A stretch of DNA of 36,051 nt from assembly GCA_007026445.1 (NCBI GenBank), contig VDMD01000198.1, positions 1-36,051 on the forward strand, written 5' to 3'. Source of the DNA: Schizophyllum amplum. Its lineage: Eukaryota; Basidiomycota; Agaricomycetes; Agaricales; Schizophyllaceae. Both the position numbers and the translations under genes were made by a program. This document shows positions 11,809 through 22,700 of the stretch, in pieces; position 1 is the stretch's first letter; each line of letters opens with the position of its first letter. The notes under the pieces were generated by a model. The model was not told the DNA's origin and did no database searches. It saw only the letters and a list, made by a program, of their open reading frames with translations.

Positions 11809-13942
11809 ATGGCTATCCCTCCCGGTCTTGTCTTCATTGTCAAATCTCTGCCCTATGTTCTCTATCCGTTCGCGGTAGCGTACGGCGCGATGCACGCGCT
11901 CGCTCCGAATGCGCCCCCGGCGGCTGTCGCTGCTGCACTCCTCCTCTCTCACCCGGTCTTCTGGATCGTTGAAGATGCCTACAAGGAATGGCAGATCAAG
12001 CGCACGGCTGCTTCGATGGGCGCTGAAGTCGCACCGAAGTTCCACAGTGCCCTCCCGATGGGTCTCAGCCACATGCTGTCTATGCGTAAGCATTCTCACA
12101 GCGGCGAGCCTTGTGAGTGGCGCGAACACTTTACGCGAGTGTGAGGCTAACCTTTTGTCTCTAGCCACGGTGACGGAGAAGTGGGTCCAGCAGATGGGCA
12201 CCAATGTGTTCCAAGCGAACATGTTGGGCGATAGACGGGTACGTTAGAGACGCTTTGAGTCGTCGTGCTCTACTAATCAGTTTGCGCAGATCGTCACCCT
12301 CGAGCCCGATCACGTCAAGGCTATCCTTGCAACCAAGTTCGACGACTTCGACAAGGGCCCCTACACCCAGGACATGCTCAACTCCCTCCTTGGCACTGGC
12401 GTCTTCAACGCGGACGGCGAGATGTGGAAGTTCCACCGCAGCATCACCCGCCCCTTCTTCTCGAAGGATAAGATCGCGCACTTCGACATCTTCGACCGTC
12501 ACGCGGACGACCTCCTGCGCAAGGTCAAGGCGCGCCTCGCGGAGGGTTTCCCCATCGACTTCCAGGACATGGTCGCGAGGTTCACGCTCGATTCCGCGAC
12601 CGAGTTCTTGTTCGGGTACGATATCAACTCGTCGGGCGCGGGGCTGCCGTATCCCGATATCGCGAAGGAGAGGAATACGGAGACGTTCACGAAGCACCCG
12701 TCGAACACATTTGTGAAGGCATTTGCGGAGGGGCAGGAGCTCGCGGTCAGCCGCTTCCGGTCTGGGTCGGCATGGCGCGCGGTTGAGTTCTGGTCGGATA
12801 TCGTCCAGCCACGGAGGTGCGTTTCATGCGCGACTGACGGTATGAACGCCAAGCTGATTCCTTTGCAGAGAGGTCGTGGACAACTACGTGGACAGAATCC
12901 TTGCGGACCCCGAGTTTCAGAAGGCAGCGCAGTCGACGGAGCCCGGCAAGGCGTCCGAGAGCGCCTCGCTGCTCCACCACCTCGTCACCTACACGAAGGG
13001 TACGTCGGGTTTTACTGGTTTTGGGATTTCTCGTACTCATTATCCTGCTCGCAGACCCGAAGGTGCTGAAGGACGAGATCATCAACCTCCTGGTCGCCGG
13101 GCGCGACACGACCATGGGCACGCTGTCTTTCGGCGTGTACAAGCTGGCGGCGTACCCAGAAATAGCGCAGCGCCTTCGCGATGAGGTGCTCGAGGTCGTC
13201 GGCCCCACACGCCGTCCCTCGTACGAGGATGTGCGCGAGATGAAGTACATGCGCGCCTTCATCAACGGTAGGCATTGATCCCTCGTCGAGTCAAGAGCAA
13301 TGGCTGACAGTACTCGTGCAGAGGTTCTCCGTCTCTACCCAGTCGTGCCCAACAACAGTCGCACGTCCAACAAGGATACCACGCTCCCATACAAGGACAA
13401 GGACCGCAAGCCCATCTTCGTGCCCAAGGGCACCCGCTGCTCCTACAACTCGTACCTTATTCACCGGCGGACGGACCTATGGGGCCCGGATGGTGCGCTG
13501 TCGTCTCTCTGTGACCCCTCTGTCGCGACGTACTCACACTTTTCTGCAGCGCTCAAGTTCGACCCGGACCGCTTCCTCGACGAGCGCAACGCCAAGTACC
13601 TCGTACACAACCCATACATCTTCATCCCCTTCAACGCCGGCCCGCGCATCTGCCTCGGGCAGCAGTTCGCGTACAACGAGATGTCGTTCTTCCTCGTGCG
13701 CCTGCTGCAGAACTTCTCCACGTTCACGCTGGCGGGGGACGCGCAGCCCGCTGAGTCGCTGCGGCCCGAGGGCGCGAAGGCGCCGGAGAACGCGGAGAAG
13801 GAGACGTTGATGTTCACGTCGCATTTGACGATGTCGGTGAAGGTGAGTTACGGGTCTTGTGCTGAGGACAGGCGATGGCTGACAGTATACGTAGGACGGT
13901 CTGTGGGTGAACATGACGGAGGCGCCGGCTGTGGCAGCATAA
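11809..13942 (+). CDS. Cytochrome P450 monooxygenase, CYP63-like (P450-1)
   Basis: This is a microsomal heme monooxygenase. Eight exons fit without frame problems: 11809-12085, 12165-12238, 12290-12816, 12869-12999, 13055-13267, 13322-13492, 13550-13842 and 13895-13942, about 577 residues. The N-terminus has two hydrophobic stretches for ER anchoring. Key motifs are the I-helix AGRDTT (351-356), the K-helix ExxR in EVLRLYP (Glu408, Arg411), the PERF-type FDPDRF (468-473) and the heme loop [10 protein letters not shown] with ligand Cys499. The stretch [12 protein letters not shown] through DFQDMV resembles CYP63 enzymes of white-rot fungi, known for oxidising alkanes, fatty acids and aromatic xenobiotics; this subfamily call is from memory of family motifs and could be a neighbouring family. 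The third exon is preceded by a perfect TACTAAT branch site. A paralogue lies at 27871-30455. Substrate is unknown. Confidence 0.93.
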
Positions 13943-14852
13943 GCTGCTCAGGTGCATTGTACAGCGGATAGGCAATGTGTTGTGATATAATGCGGCTCGA
14001 ATGGGTGTCCGTGTTGCACAGATTTATGAGTCCTCCTACTTAGCTATTTATACGCGCTATAGCACCCTGGTTGTGTACACCTACGTAGACACTATCATAC
14101 GGATCGGCTAGGATACGTCCTACAGAATAATGTACATAGACCTGTCCTATCTACCCCAATGGATTGTGAATGTTCCACGCGAGGCTTCCTGCAATTTTAA
14201 TGAGTACACGCTAAGCTTCCCGACATCGGGTGGAGTTGCGAACGACTCCGAGAGCTGAGCGCACAGGGGAAGAAAAGTTCAACACCCGTTTTACACGTGA
14301 CCGTGTAAACAACCAAATATACACAAAGCCTCAGAGTGGCTCCAGGCACCTCCGTCAATAAGTACGACTGCCATGTGTGCCGTCCCGCCCACTGGCGCCC
14401 AGGGCATGACAAGCCGCTCTTTGGCATTTACTGGACGACCATCTCAGTCCATCTCTCGCTGTATTCAGCCTCTCAAACAACCGGCAGACGCAACGGGCGC
14501 GGATAACGTTTGTCCAATTTATCCAGCGTAGGATCGTTGCCTGCGCTTTGCATGCGGACGCACGCCTGTGGACGAAAGGAAGGAAGGATGACCCGCGGGC
14601 GTCATGAGATCGACCGCATCAGCCTCAGTCGAACACCCCTCACCCTCCTCAACACATTCAATCTCATCCGGCCCTGCGGGCGTTGCTTCGCTCGGCCAGC
14701 GCACCGGGATCCGAGTCCCTGCCGGCTGACGGTGTATACATGGGATAGATGATCCTTAACGTTATCTTGCTAGAGGGCGCTGCTATAAAGGTCGCCCTGT
14801 AGGGGAATGGCTTCACTGTCCTTCTTCTTCGTCACTCTTCGACTTCAACTAC
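13943..14852. other. Intergenic: P450-1 3' end and GH71 promoter
   Basis: About 900 bp with no supported gene. The first part is AT-richer and should hold the P450-1 3' untranslated region; the last ~70 bp hold the GH71 core promoter. Short open frames here resemble nothing known. Confidence 0.5.
14784..14790 (+). promoter_or_regulatory. TATA box of the GH71 gene
   Basis: TATAAAG, 63 bp before the ATG at 14853, followed by a CTTCTTCTTC pyrimidine-rich stretch where transcription could begin. The short distance fits a core promoter. Confidence 0.6.
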
Positions 14853-16465
14853 ATGGCTAGGCTACTGGGTCTTGCGTTGGCAAGTTTGCTGCCGTTCGCG
14901 GCGCGCATCGTGTCTGCGGCGACGGTTCTGGCGCATTTTATGGTGGGTTTACACACTCTTCAATTCACTGGCTTGCGAAGCTGATGCTTGGCCAGGCGCA
15001 AGAGTCGTACTCCTACTCCCAGGCTGACTGGGCTGCAGACATAGCCTCTGCGCAGTCCATCGGCATCGAGGGTTTCGGTAAGCGAGCATTACATAACATT
15101 ACTTGGTCTTGGATCTCACCACCCGGCCAGCCCTCAACGTCGCCCTTGCTGACTACGAGGTGGACCGCATCGTGCAGGCCTACGCCGCAGCCGAGGCCGC
15201 GGGCTTCAAGCTCATGTACTCGTTCGATTTCGCTGGCGGTTCGTGGTCGCAGGACCAGGTCGTCTCGCTCGTCGGCGCACACGCGTCCTCGTCAGCGACG
15301 CTGCGGTGGAACGACAAGGTGCTCGTGTCGACGTACAGCGGCGAGAGCAACGGGGACGCGTTTTACGCGGGCGTGAAGAGCTCGCTCGCCAACCAGGGCA
15401 TCCAGATCTCGTGGGCGCCGGCGTTTGTGGGCTACCGCGACACGGGGAGCGCGAACTCGGTGATGTCGAGCTTCCCGAGCATCGACGGGTTCTTCAACTG
15501 GTGGTCGTGGTGAGTGCAGTGGAGGGGGAAATGGTGGGTTGATGGCCGGCTGACTCGTGAGGCAGGCCGAACGATGTGAACGAGTTGTTGACGACGGATA
15601 TCGACCACGCGTTCCAGTCAGCTGTTAAGTCCGCGAATCGCGGCGGCCCGTACATCATGTGTACGTCCCGTCCACTACTCGAGATGGCGTCCGGTCATTG
15701 ACCATATTCTTCTCCTCAGCTGTTTCTCCCTGGCAATTCAAGGATCTCAACGGAGATGGCTGGGTTCAGCAGAGCGACACGCTATGGAACTACCGCTGGA
15801 AGCAGGTCATTGACGATGTTCAGCCCGACATCGTCGAGATCGTCACCTGGAACGACTACGGCGAATCGCACTACATCTGCGGTATGCTTCTAGCAGGCCT
15901 GCGCATACGAGATACTGACAACACATTCAAGACATCAACACCAAGGTTGACATGGGCGATGCGATCAACTACGTCTCTGGCCTCAGCCACGCCGCCTGGC
16001 GCACGGTTGCGCAGTACTACATCTCCTGGTACAAGAACGGCAGCAAGCCCGTCCTGACCGTACGCATGTTCTGAGCTTCTGATGCTCCTACCTTGCTCAC
16101 ACATTGCGCAGGAGGACACAGTCGTCTATTGGTACCGCACGCACCCCAAGGGCGTTTCCTGCTCCGGCGGCACGCCCCCGCGCATGTCGAGCTACCCCGA
16201 GGACGCCATCTTCGCGCTTGCCATGCTCGCCGACTCGACGCCCCAGGCGACCATCACTCTCGACGTCGGCTCGAACCACGCCGAGTTCATCGCGGGCAGC
16301 GGGAACCTCACCATGGGGCAGGTGGCGTTCCCGAGCGAGGACGGGCAGACGCCGTGGTTCAAGATCGTGAAAAACGGCGCGACGTCGAAGGAGGGCTCGG
16401 GCAACCACGACATCAAGAACAGCTGTTCGTACTACAACTTCAACCCGACCGTGGGTCAACTGTAG
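14853..16465 (+). CDS. Secreted alpha-1,3-glucanase (mutanase), glycoside hydrolase family 71
   Basis: GH71 enzymes hydrolyse alpha-1,3-glucan, a fungal cell-wall polymer, during wall remodelling or when attacking other fungi. Seven exons fit: 14853-14942, 14996-15077, 15131-15509, 15566-15660, 15720-15881, 15932-16059 and 16112-16465, about 429 residues. The start gives a signal peptide with a hydrophobic core (LLGLALASLLPFAARIV) and likely cleavage near Ala22. Family motifs follow: SYSQADWAADI, KLMYSFDF, FFNWWSWPNDVNELLTTD, YIMSVSPWQFKDLNGDGW, SDTLWNYRWKQVI and IVEIVTWNDYGESHYI, which include conserved acidic residues of the active site. No carbohydrate-binding module follows, so this is a single-domain form. 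The C-terminal ~120 residues (VYWYRTHPKG onward) fit the usual beta-rich accessory part. Function is firm; whether the role is own-wall turnover or mycoparasitism is unknown. Confidence 0.93.
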
Positions 16466-16836
16466 GGCTGAAAAGCTATGACTCGAGACTTGTATTATGT
16501 GTTATTTATGGGAGGGGATATGGCACTTATAACAAAACTGGGCATGCTGTAGGAATTGTGTGATTTATATGCCCGCTTCCCAATCAATGTGTGCTCACGA
16601 AGAAGAACGATGACTTCGCAGAGGAATACAACGACCATGTTTGTTTGTTCGTCTTGTTCGTCTGCTCTTGATGGCCGCTCATCGCGTTCATCTTGCGACC
16701 ACCATCTGCTACATTATCTTTCCTCCACTCCCGAAGCACCTGCATCCCTTCGTTGTCAAACTATGAGCTGGCGGCCGTCGAGAATGTCTTTCCCGACGAC
16801 GTTCAAGCCGATCGGTGTCGCTGACCGGCGTTGCAG
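16466..16836. other. Spacer with GH71 3' end and remnant promoter of hydrolase copy 1
   Basis: No supported gene. It contains the segment 16639-16662 similar to the region upstream of hydrolase copy 2, but nothing corresponding to that gene's first exon: there is no His-Gly-aromatic oxyanion motif in any frame. The acceptor TTGCAG at 16831-16836 survives next to the former second exon. Confidence 0.55.
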
Positions 16837-17856
16837 GCATAACGTCTCGCATTGCGGCGCTCGCGCCTGCGGAGGGTGTACGCTTCATAGGCGTTAACCG
16901 CCGCGGGTATTCTGGCTCATCTCCCTATGCCCCCGAAGAGGCGCGCGTCCTGAAGGGCGGCACGCCTGAAGAGCGCGCGGCGGCGTATCGCGACGAGGGC
17001 CTGCAGTACGCGCACCTGCTCGACACGCTCGCACAGGATGGCACCATTGGCGAGGGCGGCGTCGCGCTCATTGCGTGGTCAGCTGCGAATGCGCATCTCA
17101 ACGCAATCATCGCTTGTGTGCACGACTTGCCAGGACCTATCAGGGCTCGCCTCAGCCAGCGCATGAAGGCGTTCATCTACTTTGGTGCGCTTCCTTGATT
17201 CGTCTTCGCCACACACCATCTCACCTCGCCTCTCCGTCTTACAGAGGCGGTTCCTCCGGTCATGGGCATGCGCTCGCCGTCCGGCCTGTATCAACCCATC
17301 CTCGACGAGTCCGTCCCCCACGAGGTCCGCGCGAAGAACAGCCAGGCCTGGTTCGCGTCCTACTTCGCGCACGATCTCGCTGCGCGCGACGTCAGCAGGC
17401 TTGAGACGCGCACTATCGACCATACACGGCCGGCCACGGATGCGCTAGAAGGCTTCTACGAGAAGTACTCAGACCCCGCAGGTGCTCTGCCGGGCGACGA
17501 AGCGATGTTCGTCCCGGATGTCCTGCCGCAAATTAGAGCTGCGCGCGATGCGGCGCTGTTCGATGATAGCATCCGGGAGGCATGGAATAGGCCCAAGGTC
17601 GCGTATCTGTGGGCGGAATCCAGCGTGTGGGTTGCAGTTTGGGCGGCCTGGGCGCTGGAGGACGAGCACAGGGCTCTCGATGCTGAGCTCAAGGCGAGAG
17701 GCAGTAGCGTTCCGCTACTGACCTTCAGGACAGTCAAGGGTAGTAATCACTATGTGAGTTGGACTCTTCGTCCCACCTCATCATACTCGCGTCGATCAGG
17801 CCCTCTTCGACCACCCCAAGGAGACGTTGCAAGCCTTTCTCGAATGCGCCCAGTGA
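16837..17856 (+). pseudogene. Alpha/beta hydrolase copy 1, missing its first exon
   Basis: Three exons corresponding to exons 2-4 of the copy at 18211-19386 are intact: 16837-17184, 17245-17753 and 17800-17856, with correct phases and no stops. The first exon, which should carry the start codon and the oxyanion-loop HGWG, is absent. Reading back from 16837 in frame reaches a TGA at 16764 with no ATG. The nucleophile elbow reads AWSAAN, keeping the Ser but having Ala where this fold usually has Gly on both sides; copy 2 has GWSVAN. The catalytic His is likely that of GSNHY. The third exon is 24 nt longer than in copy 2. The downstream frame is undamaged, so the loss seems recent. A new upstream exon or internal start cannot be excluded, but a catalytic enzyme is unlikely. 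Confidence 0.72.
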
Positions 17857-18210
17857 TGTGCTTGACGAGACGAGTGCGTAGGTATGTTCGGGTCGGTAAC
17901 TTCGTAAATGCAGTGATACTGGCCCCTAACAATCCATGCATCGATCGATGCGTGTTATTTGTTTGTTCGCTTTGTTTGTCCATTTTGCGCCGCGTGGTCT
18001 GTCCCCGTCAGCCAACTTCCTACCTTTCCCTTTCCTCGCGCAGCATCCGGAGGCTACTGCAAGTTTCTCTCTGCGGTCATCGATAATGTCTTTATTTACT
18101 GTCTTGGTCGTATTCTTTGGAGTCACCATGACTCATGGACTGTCTTCATCCCTGCGCATAAATGAGGGATAGTGCGACTGCCGTGCCATACTTTTTATCC
18201 TGCTGCACCT
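17857..18210 (+). other. Spacer between hydrolase copies, promoter of copy 2
   Basis: About 350 bp. It holds the T/G-rich element at 17957-17980 shared with the region upstream of copy 1, followed by pyrimidine-rich DNA. No TATA box is evident and no separate gene is seen. Confidence 0.45.
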
Positions 18211-19386
18211 ATGCCCACTGAGAGAGCGATCACCACATCCCGCGGAACCAGCTTCCGCGTTCTCGACTCCGGTGCCCCAACTCAGGCAGACTATCTGACA
18301 CTCGTCTTCCTGCATGGCTGGGGCCTACCGTCCGTCCGTGAGTCGTCGCCCCCCCTCTCCTTCGCTTGCTGTTGGATGCTGATAATTACAGGCATAACTG
18401 AGCGCATCGCGGCGCTTGCTCCTGCGGAAGGCGCGCGCTTCATAGGTGTCAACCGTCGCGGGTACTTTGGCTCCTCGCCCTACACCCCCGAGGAGGCGTG
18501 CGTGCTGGAGGGCGGGACGCCGGAGGAGCGCGCGGGCGCTTACAGGGACGAGGGTCTGCAATACGTCTACCTGCTCGACGCGCTCGTACAGGACGGAACC
18601 GTTGGCGAGGGCGGCGTCGCGCTCATCGGGTGGTCAGTTGCCAACGCACACCTCAATGCCACTATTGCCGCTGTGCATGACTTGCCAGGGCCCGTCAGAG
18701 ATCGCCTCAGTCAGTGCGTGAAGGCCTTTATCTACTTCGGTGTGCCGCCTTGCTCCGTCAACGCCCTCTATCCTGATCTGACTGTATCGTACCGCAGAGG
18801 CGTCCCCTCCACTCATGGGCATACCCTTACTGTCAGGTCTGTACATGCCGATCCAGGACGAATCGGTTCCCCTCGAGACCCGAGAGAAGAACAGCAAGGC
18901 GTGGTACGCGTCCTACTTCACGCACAATCTGGCCGCCCGCGACGTTTGCAAGTTGGAGACACGCAACGCCGACCCCACGCGGCCGGCCTCGGACTCAGTC
19001 GAGGCCTTCGATGAGAAGTACTTGGATCTCCCTGGTGCCCTACCAGGCGATCAGGCCATGTTTGCTCCAGAACTTCTGCCGCACATCAAGGCTGCGTGCG
19101 ACGCAGCCCTTTTCGATGAAAGTGTCCGAGAGGCCTGGGGCCGGCCGAAGGTGGTGTATATGTGGGGAGAGTCCAGCGTGTGGACCGCGATTTGCACAGC
19201 GTGGAAGCTCGAGGGCGAGTACAAGAAACGCGTTGGCGCCCCTGAGATGACGTTCAAGAGGCTGGAACAGAGCAATCACTATGTGAGTTTGACACTCCCC
19301 TTCCTCAATGTCATATTTACGTCGGTCAGGCCATCCTCGACCGTCCTGAGGAGACATTGAGAGCTTTTCTTGACAGCGCCCGATGA
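18211..19386 (+). CDS. Alpha/beta hydrolase fold protein (hydrolase copy 2)
   Basis: Four exons fit: 18211-18337, 18392-18739, 18798-19282 and 19330-19386, about 338 residues. The oxyanion-loop region is LTLVFLHGWGLPS, followed by RFIGVNRRGYFGSSPYTPEE, typical of a basidiomycete AB-hydrolase family related to non-haem esterases and lipases. The nucleophile elbow is GWSVAN, with Ser in place but Ala instead of the usual final Gly. The likely catalytic His is in QSNHY, and an acidic residue in MWGESSVW may complete the triad. No signal peptide or membrane segment is seen, so a cytosolic enzyme is expected. The ATG at 18211 is the first in frame; the open frame upstream starts at a GTG. Substrate is unknown. 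It is the intact member of a tandem pair. Confidence 0.85.
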
Positions 19387-19724
19387 TGTATAGCAGACGA
19401 CAGATGTGCAGGCAACAGTGGAAAGCCGAGGACGGTCCCCAATCGTTTTACCAGACAGATCCATGAGATTCCAAGAAAATAACAGACAGAAAGAACATGA
19501 TAGACAGACTGTGTGTTCGATGTTCGATGCGGGCGTGCGATGGACGAGTCTAACAGCAGAGAAGCAACTACAGCATGACCAGACGATAAAGTACACAAAG
19601 CACGACATAAATCGGATAAAAATGGCGATGGATCTTGATAAAACTGGCAGTGGGACTCAGCAAGAAACAATAAGATAGGCGCAGCGATGAAAAGAGGTGT
19701 AAGTAAGCGTTGACAGATTCAGCA
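19387..19724. other. Convergent 3' spacer, hydrolase copy 2 / PDS5
   Basis: 338 bp between two converging stop codons, A-rich on the plus strand (AGACAGAAAGAACATGATAG and similar). It should hold both 3' untranslated regions. One open frame of 90 codons crosses it but starts at no ATG in good context and has no family features. Confidence 0.5.
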
Positions 19725-22700
19725 TCAGTCGTCGGAAGACTTTATTTTGGCTTTTTTGCGGGCGGCCTTCTTCGCTTTTGCCTGCACAGGAGAAGTAAGC
19801 ACGCAGTAAAGGTGGCGTCAAAAGAGTCGGTACGAACCTTTGCACGCCCACGAGCTCCCCGGCCAAGGTTCTCCTTCCCGTCTATTGCGTCTTCTTCGTT
19901 ACTATCATCGTCGTCCGGCTCAGACGCATTCGAGCGGGGAGGGGACATCTCCACGTCACTATCGTCGGTTTTGCCGAAGTCTTCGCCCTCCGAGCTGTCA
20001 TCATGCACGACGCGCTTCTTGGTGCGGGAGCGTCTGTCAGAAGAGTCAGTACTATCATATGAGCCTGAGTTGGAATGGAGCGTACTTGGTCGTGCCGTTG
20101 GTTTTAGGCGCAGAGCTCGCCTTCCGCTTCCCCGTCGTCTTGCGCTCCTTCTTCTCCTGCAACTGGTCAGCACTTTCCCATGTCTCTCGTCGTCCACGAC
20201 TTTACCTTGTTCTGAGCTGGCTTCGACGACTCCTTCAACCAGTCCAGAGTCTCATCACTCAGATATACGTGTTTGACCACCTGATTCGCCGCCTCTGGGC
20301 TGACCTGCGGTCGCAAGATATCCGACGGCAGCTTGACCTTGCCCGGGTAACTTTGAATGTTCCACCCGTGTGCTTGTGCTCGCAACTTGATTAGCTCCTG
20401 CGCGAGTTCGCAGACCATCCAGAGCTTCTGCAGGACTATGTTATGGCCCAGAGAGAGCACAACAGGAAAGAGGGCATACCTCATTACACTCCTCTTCCGC
20501 GTCCCGCACGGTCTTGCCCTTCATAGCCAGGTGGTACAAGAGGGACACGGTCTCCGCGTTTGCTACCAGGTTGAGGTAGAATTTGATGTATCTGGAGTGA
20601 AGTCAACGTTGACAGCTCGAATGCAAGGAAATGGCCTGGACGAACGCAGCCATGTCCACAAGTGACTCGTGGGATCCGTCCATATCTGGATGATGCGCCA
20701 AGAGGTGTAGCAAATGAATAAATATCGACTCCATATTCTCCACTCGGGCGGCTGATTATGTCGATCAGACAGAGATTATCATTGACGAAGTATGACTGAC
20801 CTGCCGGGAACCGCTTCAAGCAACTGTGAATATACGCAGAGGCCTGCGGAAGAAATTAACACAGGTCGGATGCCAAGGCGGACGCACGTACCATGGTCTT
20901 GATGTCCTCTTCCGGATCGTGCACGGTGAGAAACGGTATGATGTTGAACCGCGCTGGTATTTTACGCGCGCCAGAGAACTTGAACAACCGGGAAAGGAAA
21001 GCATGCCTAACGTCGTAACATGAGTCCTGCGGCACCTAGTTAGCGAGGTTACCCCACACGCGCCACCACAGCACACGCACCTGAACCATCACCGCCAGCC
21101 GGTTCATCCGCCTCGCAATTTGTTGAGCATAGACCGTGACGGTGGACAGGTGCAGCAGCGATATAGCCGCCTGTAAGCGCATCCGCGACATGGCCTTCAC
21201 GCTGTCGATACATTGCATCAGCACAGTACACCAATCGCTGAAGCGGCGCACTTACTTCTCTACCCCATCCTGGGCGAACGAGCCGTTGCCTTCTATGAGG
21301 TTGACTAGCATGACCAGGACGGGCTTGGAAATCAAGAGTGCCTTGTCGCTTGCCGCGTACGACATGCACCGCCAGCGGCACGCCTTGACCGCCAGGATCT
21401 TCGCGCGCAGCTCTGGCCACATCTCGTCGTCAGGGATCCATTCCACGTCTTTGTCGGCGTCCTGCATTTCCATCAGCGAACATACCTTCAGACGGAGAAG
21501 TTGTGCACATACGGGGTCGGCAGGTATCGTCTGCATGAGCACCTCCTTAAGCAAGAAGGACATGATGACGTCGCTCTTGTACTCGAACGCGTCTGTCTGA
21601 TACCGCGCAAACTGCACCAAAACGGCGACGTGTGCAACGAGCTGCTCAGCCGTTGCTTCCGGCAGGTTCCGCGTGATATCCTTAGAAAACCATGCTATGT
21701 TAGAACGTCCGGAAACAAAAGGCAGTCGCCTACCTCGACAATCTCCATGCATACGCTCTCCTTCTCGTTCGCGAAGGCGCAGAACTTGGCTGCAAACTTC
21801 GCATGTTGCTCATTCTCACCCATCACCAATTCCCGCATCCTCGCCATCGTCGGACTGTGGCATCGCTGGTCAGCTCCTTGCCTTGTGCGTCAATTTCTCT
21901 GCGCTCACCCGTCTGACGGCGCCAATGTCTCATCATGCGAGGCCAACGCAGCTAGAGCCTGCAACCCCGTTTCCAGATGCCCCGCATCCTCCTCATCCTC
22001 CTCGAGCACGAGCTCCGTTAAGGCGGCCACATGCGGCATAAATAGCGCAGGAGCGGTCTTCGCAACATATCGCAGCACCGTACGCGCGTGCGCGGCGATA
22101 ACCAGCGCTTGCTCGTGCATGACGGTGCTCATGCGCCGCTCGCCGGCGTCGACCGCCGCGCTCACACGCATGCGCCGCAGCAGCGTGGGTATGGAGGACG
22201 TGTTGACGACACGGAGCGTGGCACGGCGGAGGTAGAGAGACATGGTCTGCAGGATGCCGGGCGACTGCGATTCTAGGCGGCGGGTGAATTCGTTCTGGCG
22301 GGTTTGTCGTGAGCGATAGCACTGGGGGACGCAAGGCAAGATTATTACCGTGGATTTCACTAAGGTCTTGAGATCCACCTGCACGTCCATGGCATTCCGG
22401 AGAAGCTTGTAGAGCCGGTTCTCGTTCATCTTAGCGAAGGCTTTGAGGTCTTCTGCTGCCTTTACGGGTTCAGGAAAAGAGGCTACAAATCAGCCACTGT
22501 GTCAGATCAAGCTTGTGCCGAAATATAAGCCACGGACCAGATATATGTTGAATAACAGCGTTCAATCTGTGCGTCACTCGCTCTTCACTACTGTCTATGG
22601 TCCCACCCTGCTTTTGGATAAGTCTTTCGCACCTGTCGTCGGAGGGAGGGCTCACGTTGTACTGTACACATGCGTCGACGAAGACCTCGTAGATGGATGG

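Larger units (their letters stand above)
16639..19386 (+). repeat. Tandem gene duplication of an alpha/beta hydrolase
   Basis: Two direct copies, about 16639-17856 and 17957-19386. Both carry a T/G-rich TTTGTTTGTTCG element upstream, an exon of exactly 348 nt with ~20 amino-acid differences in ~115 residues, the same three downstream intron positions, and a 57 nt last exon. Spacing from the T/G element to the 348 nt exon is ~200 bp in copy 1 and ~430 bp in copy 2, implying a loss of roughly 235 bp in copy 1. Confidence 0.8.

Noticed and set aside
16815..16837. GTG-initiated start for hydrolase copy 1
   Set aside because: Nuclear genes of fungi rarely start at GTG, and it would still lack the oxyanion-loop exon.
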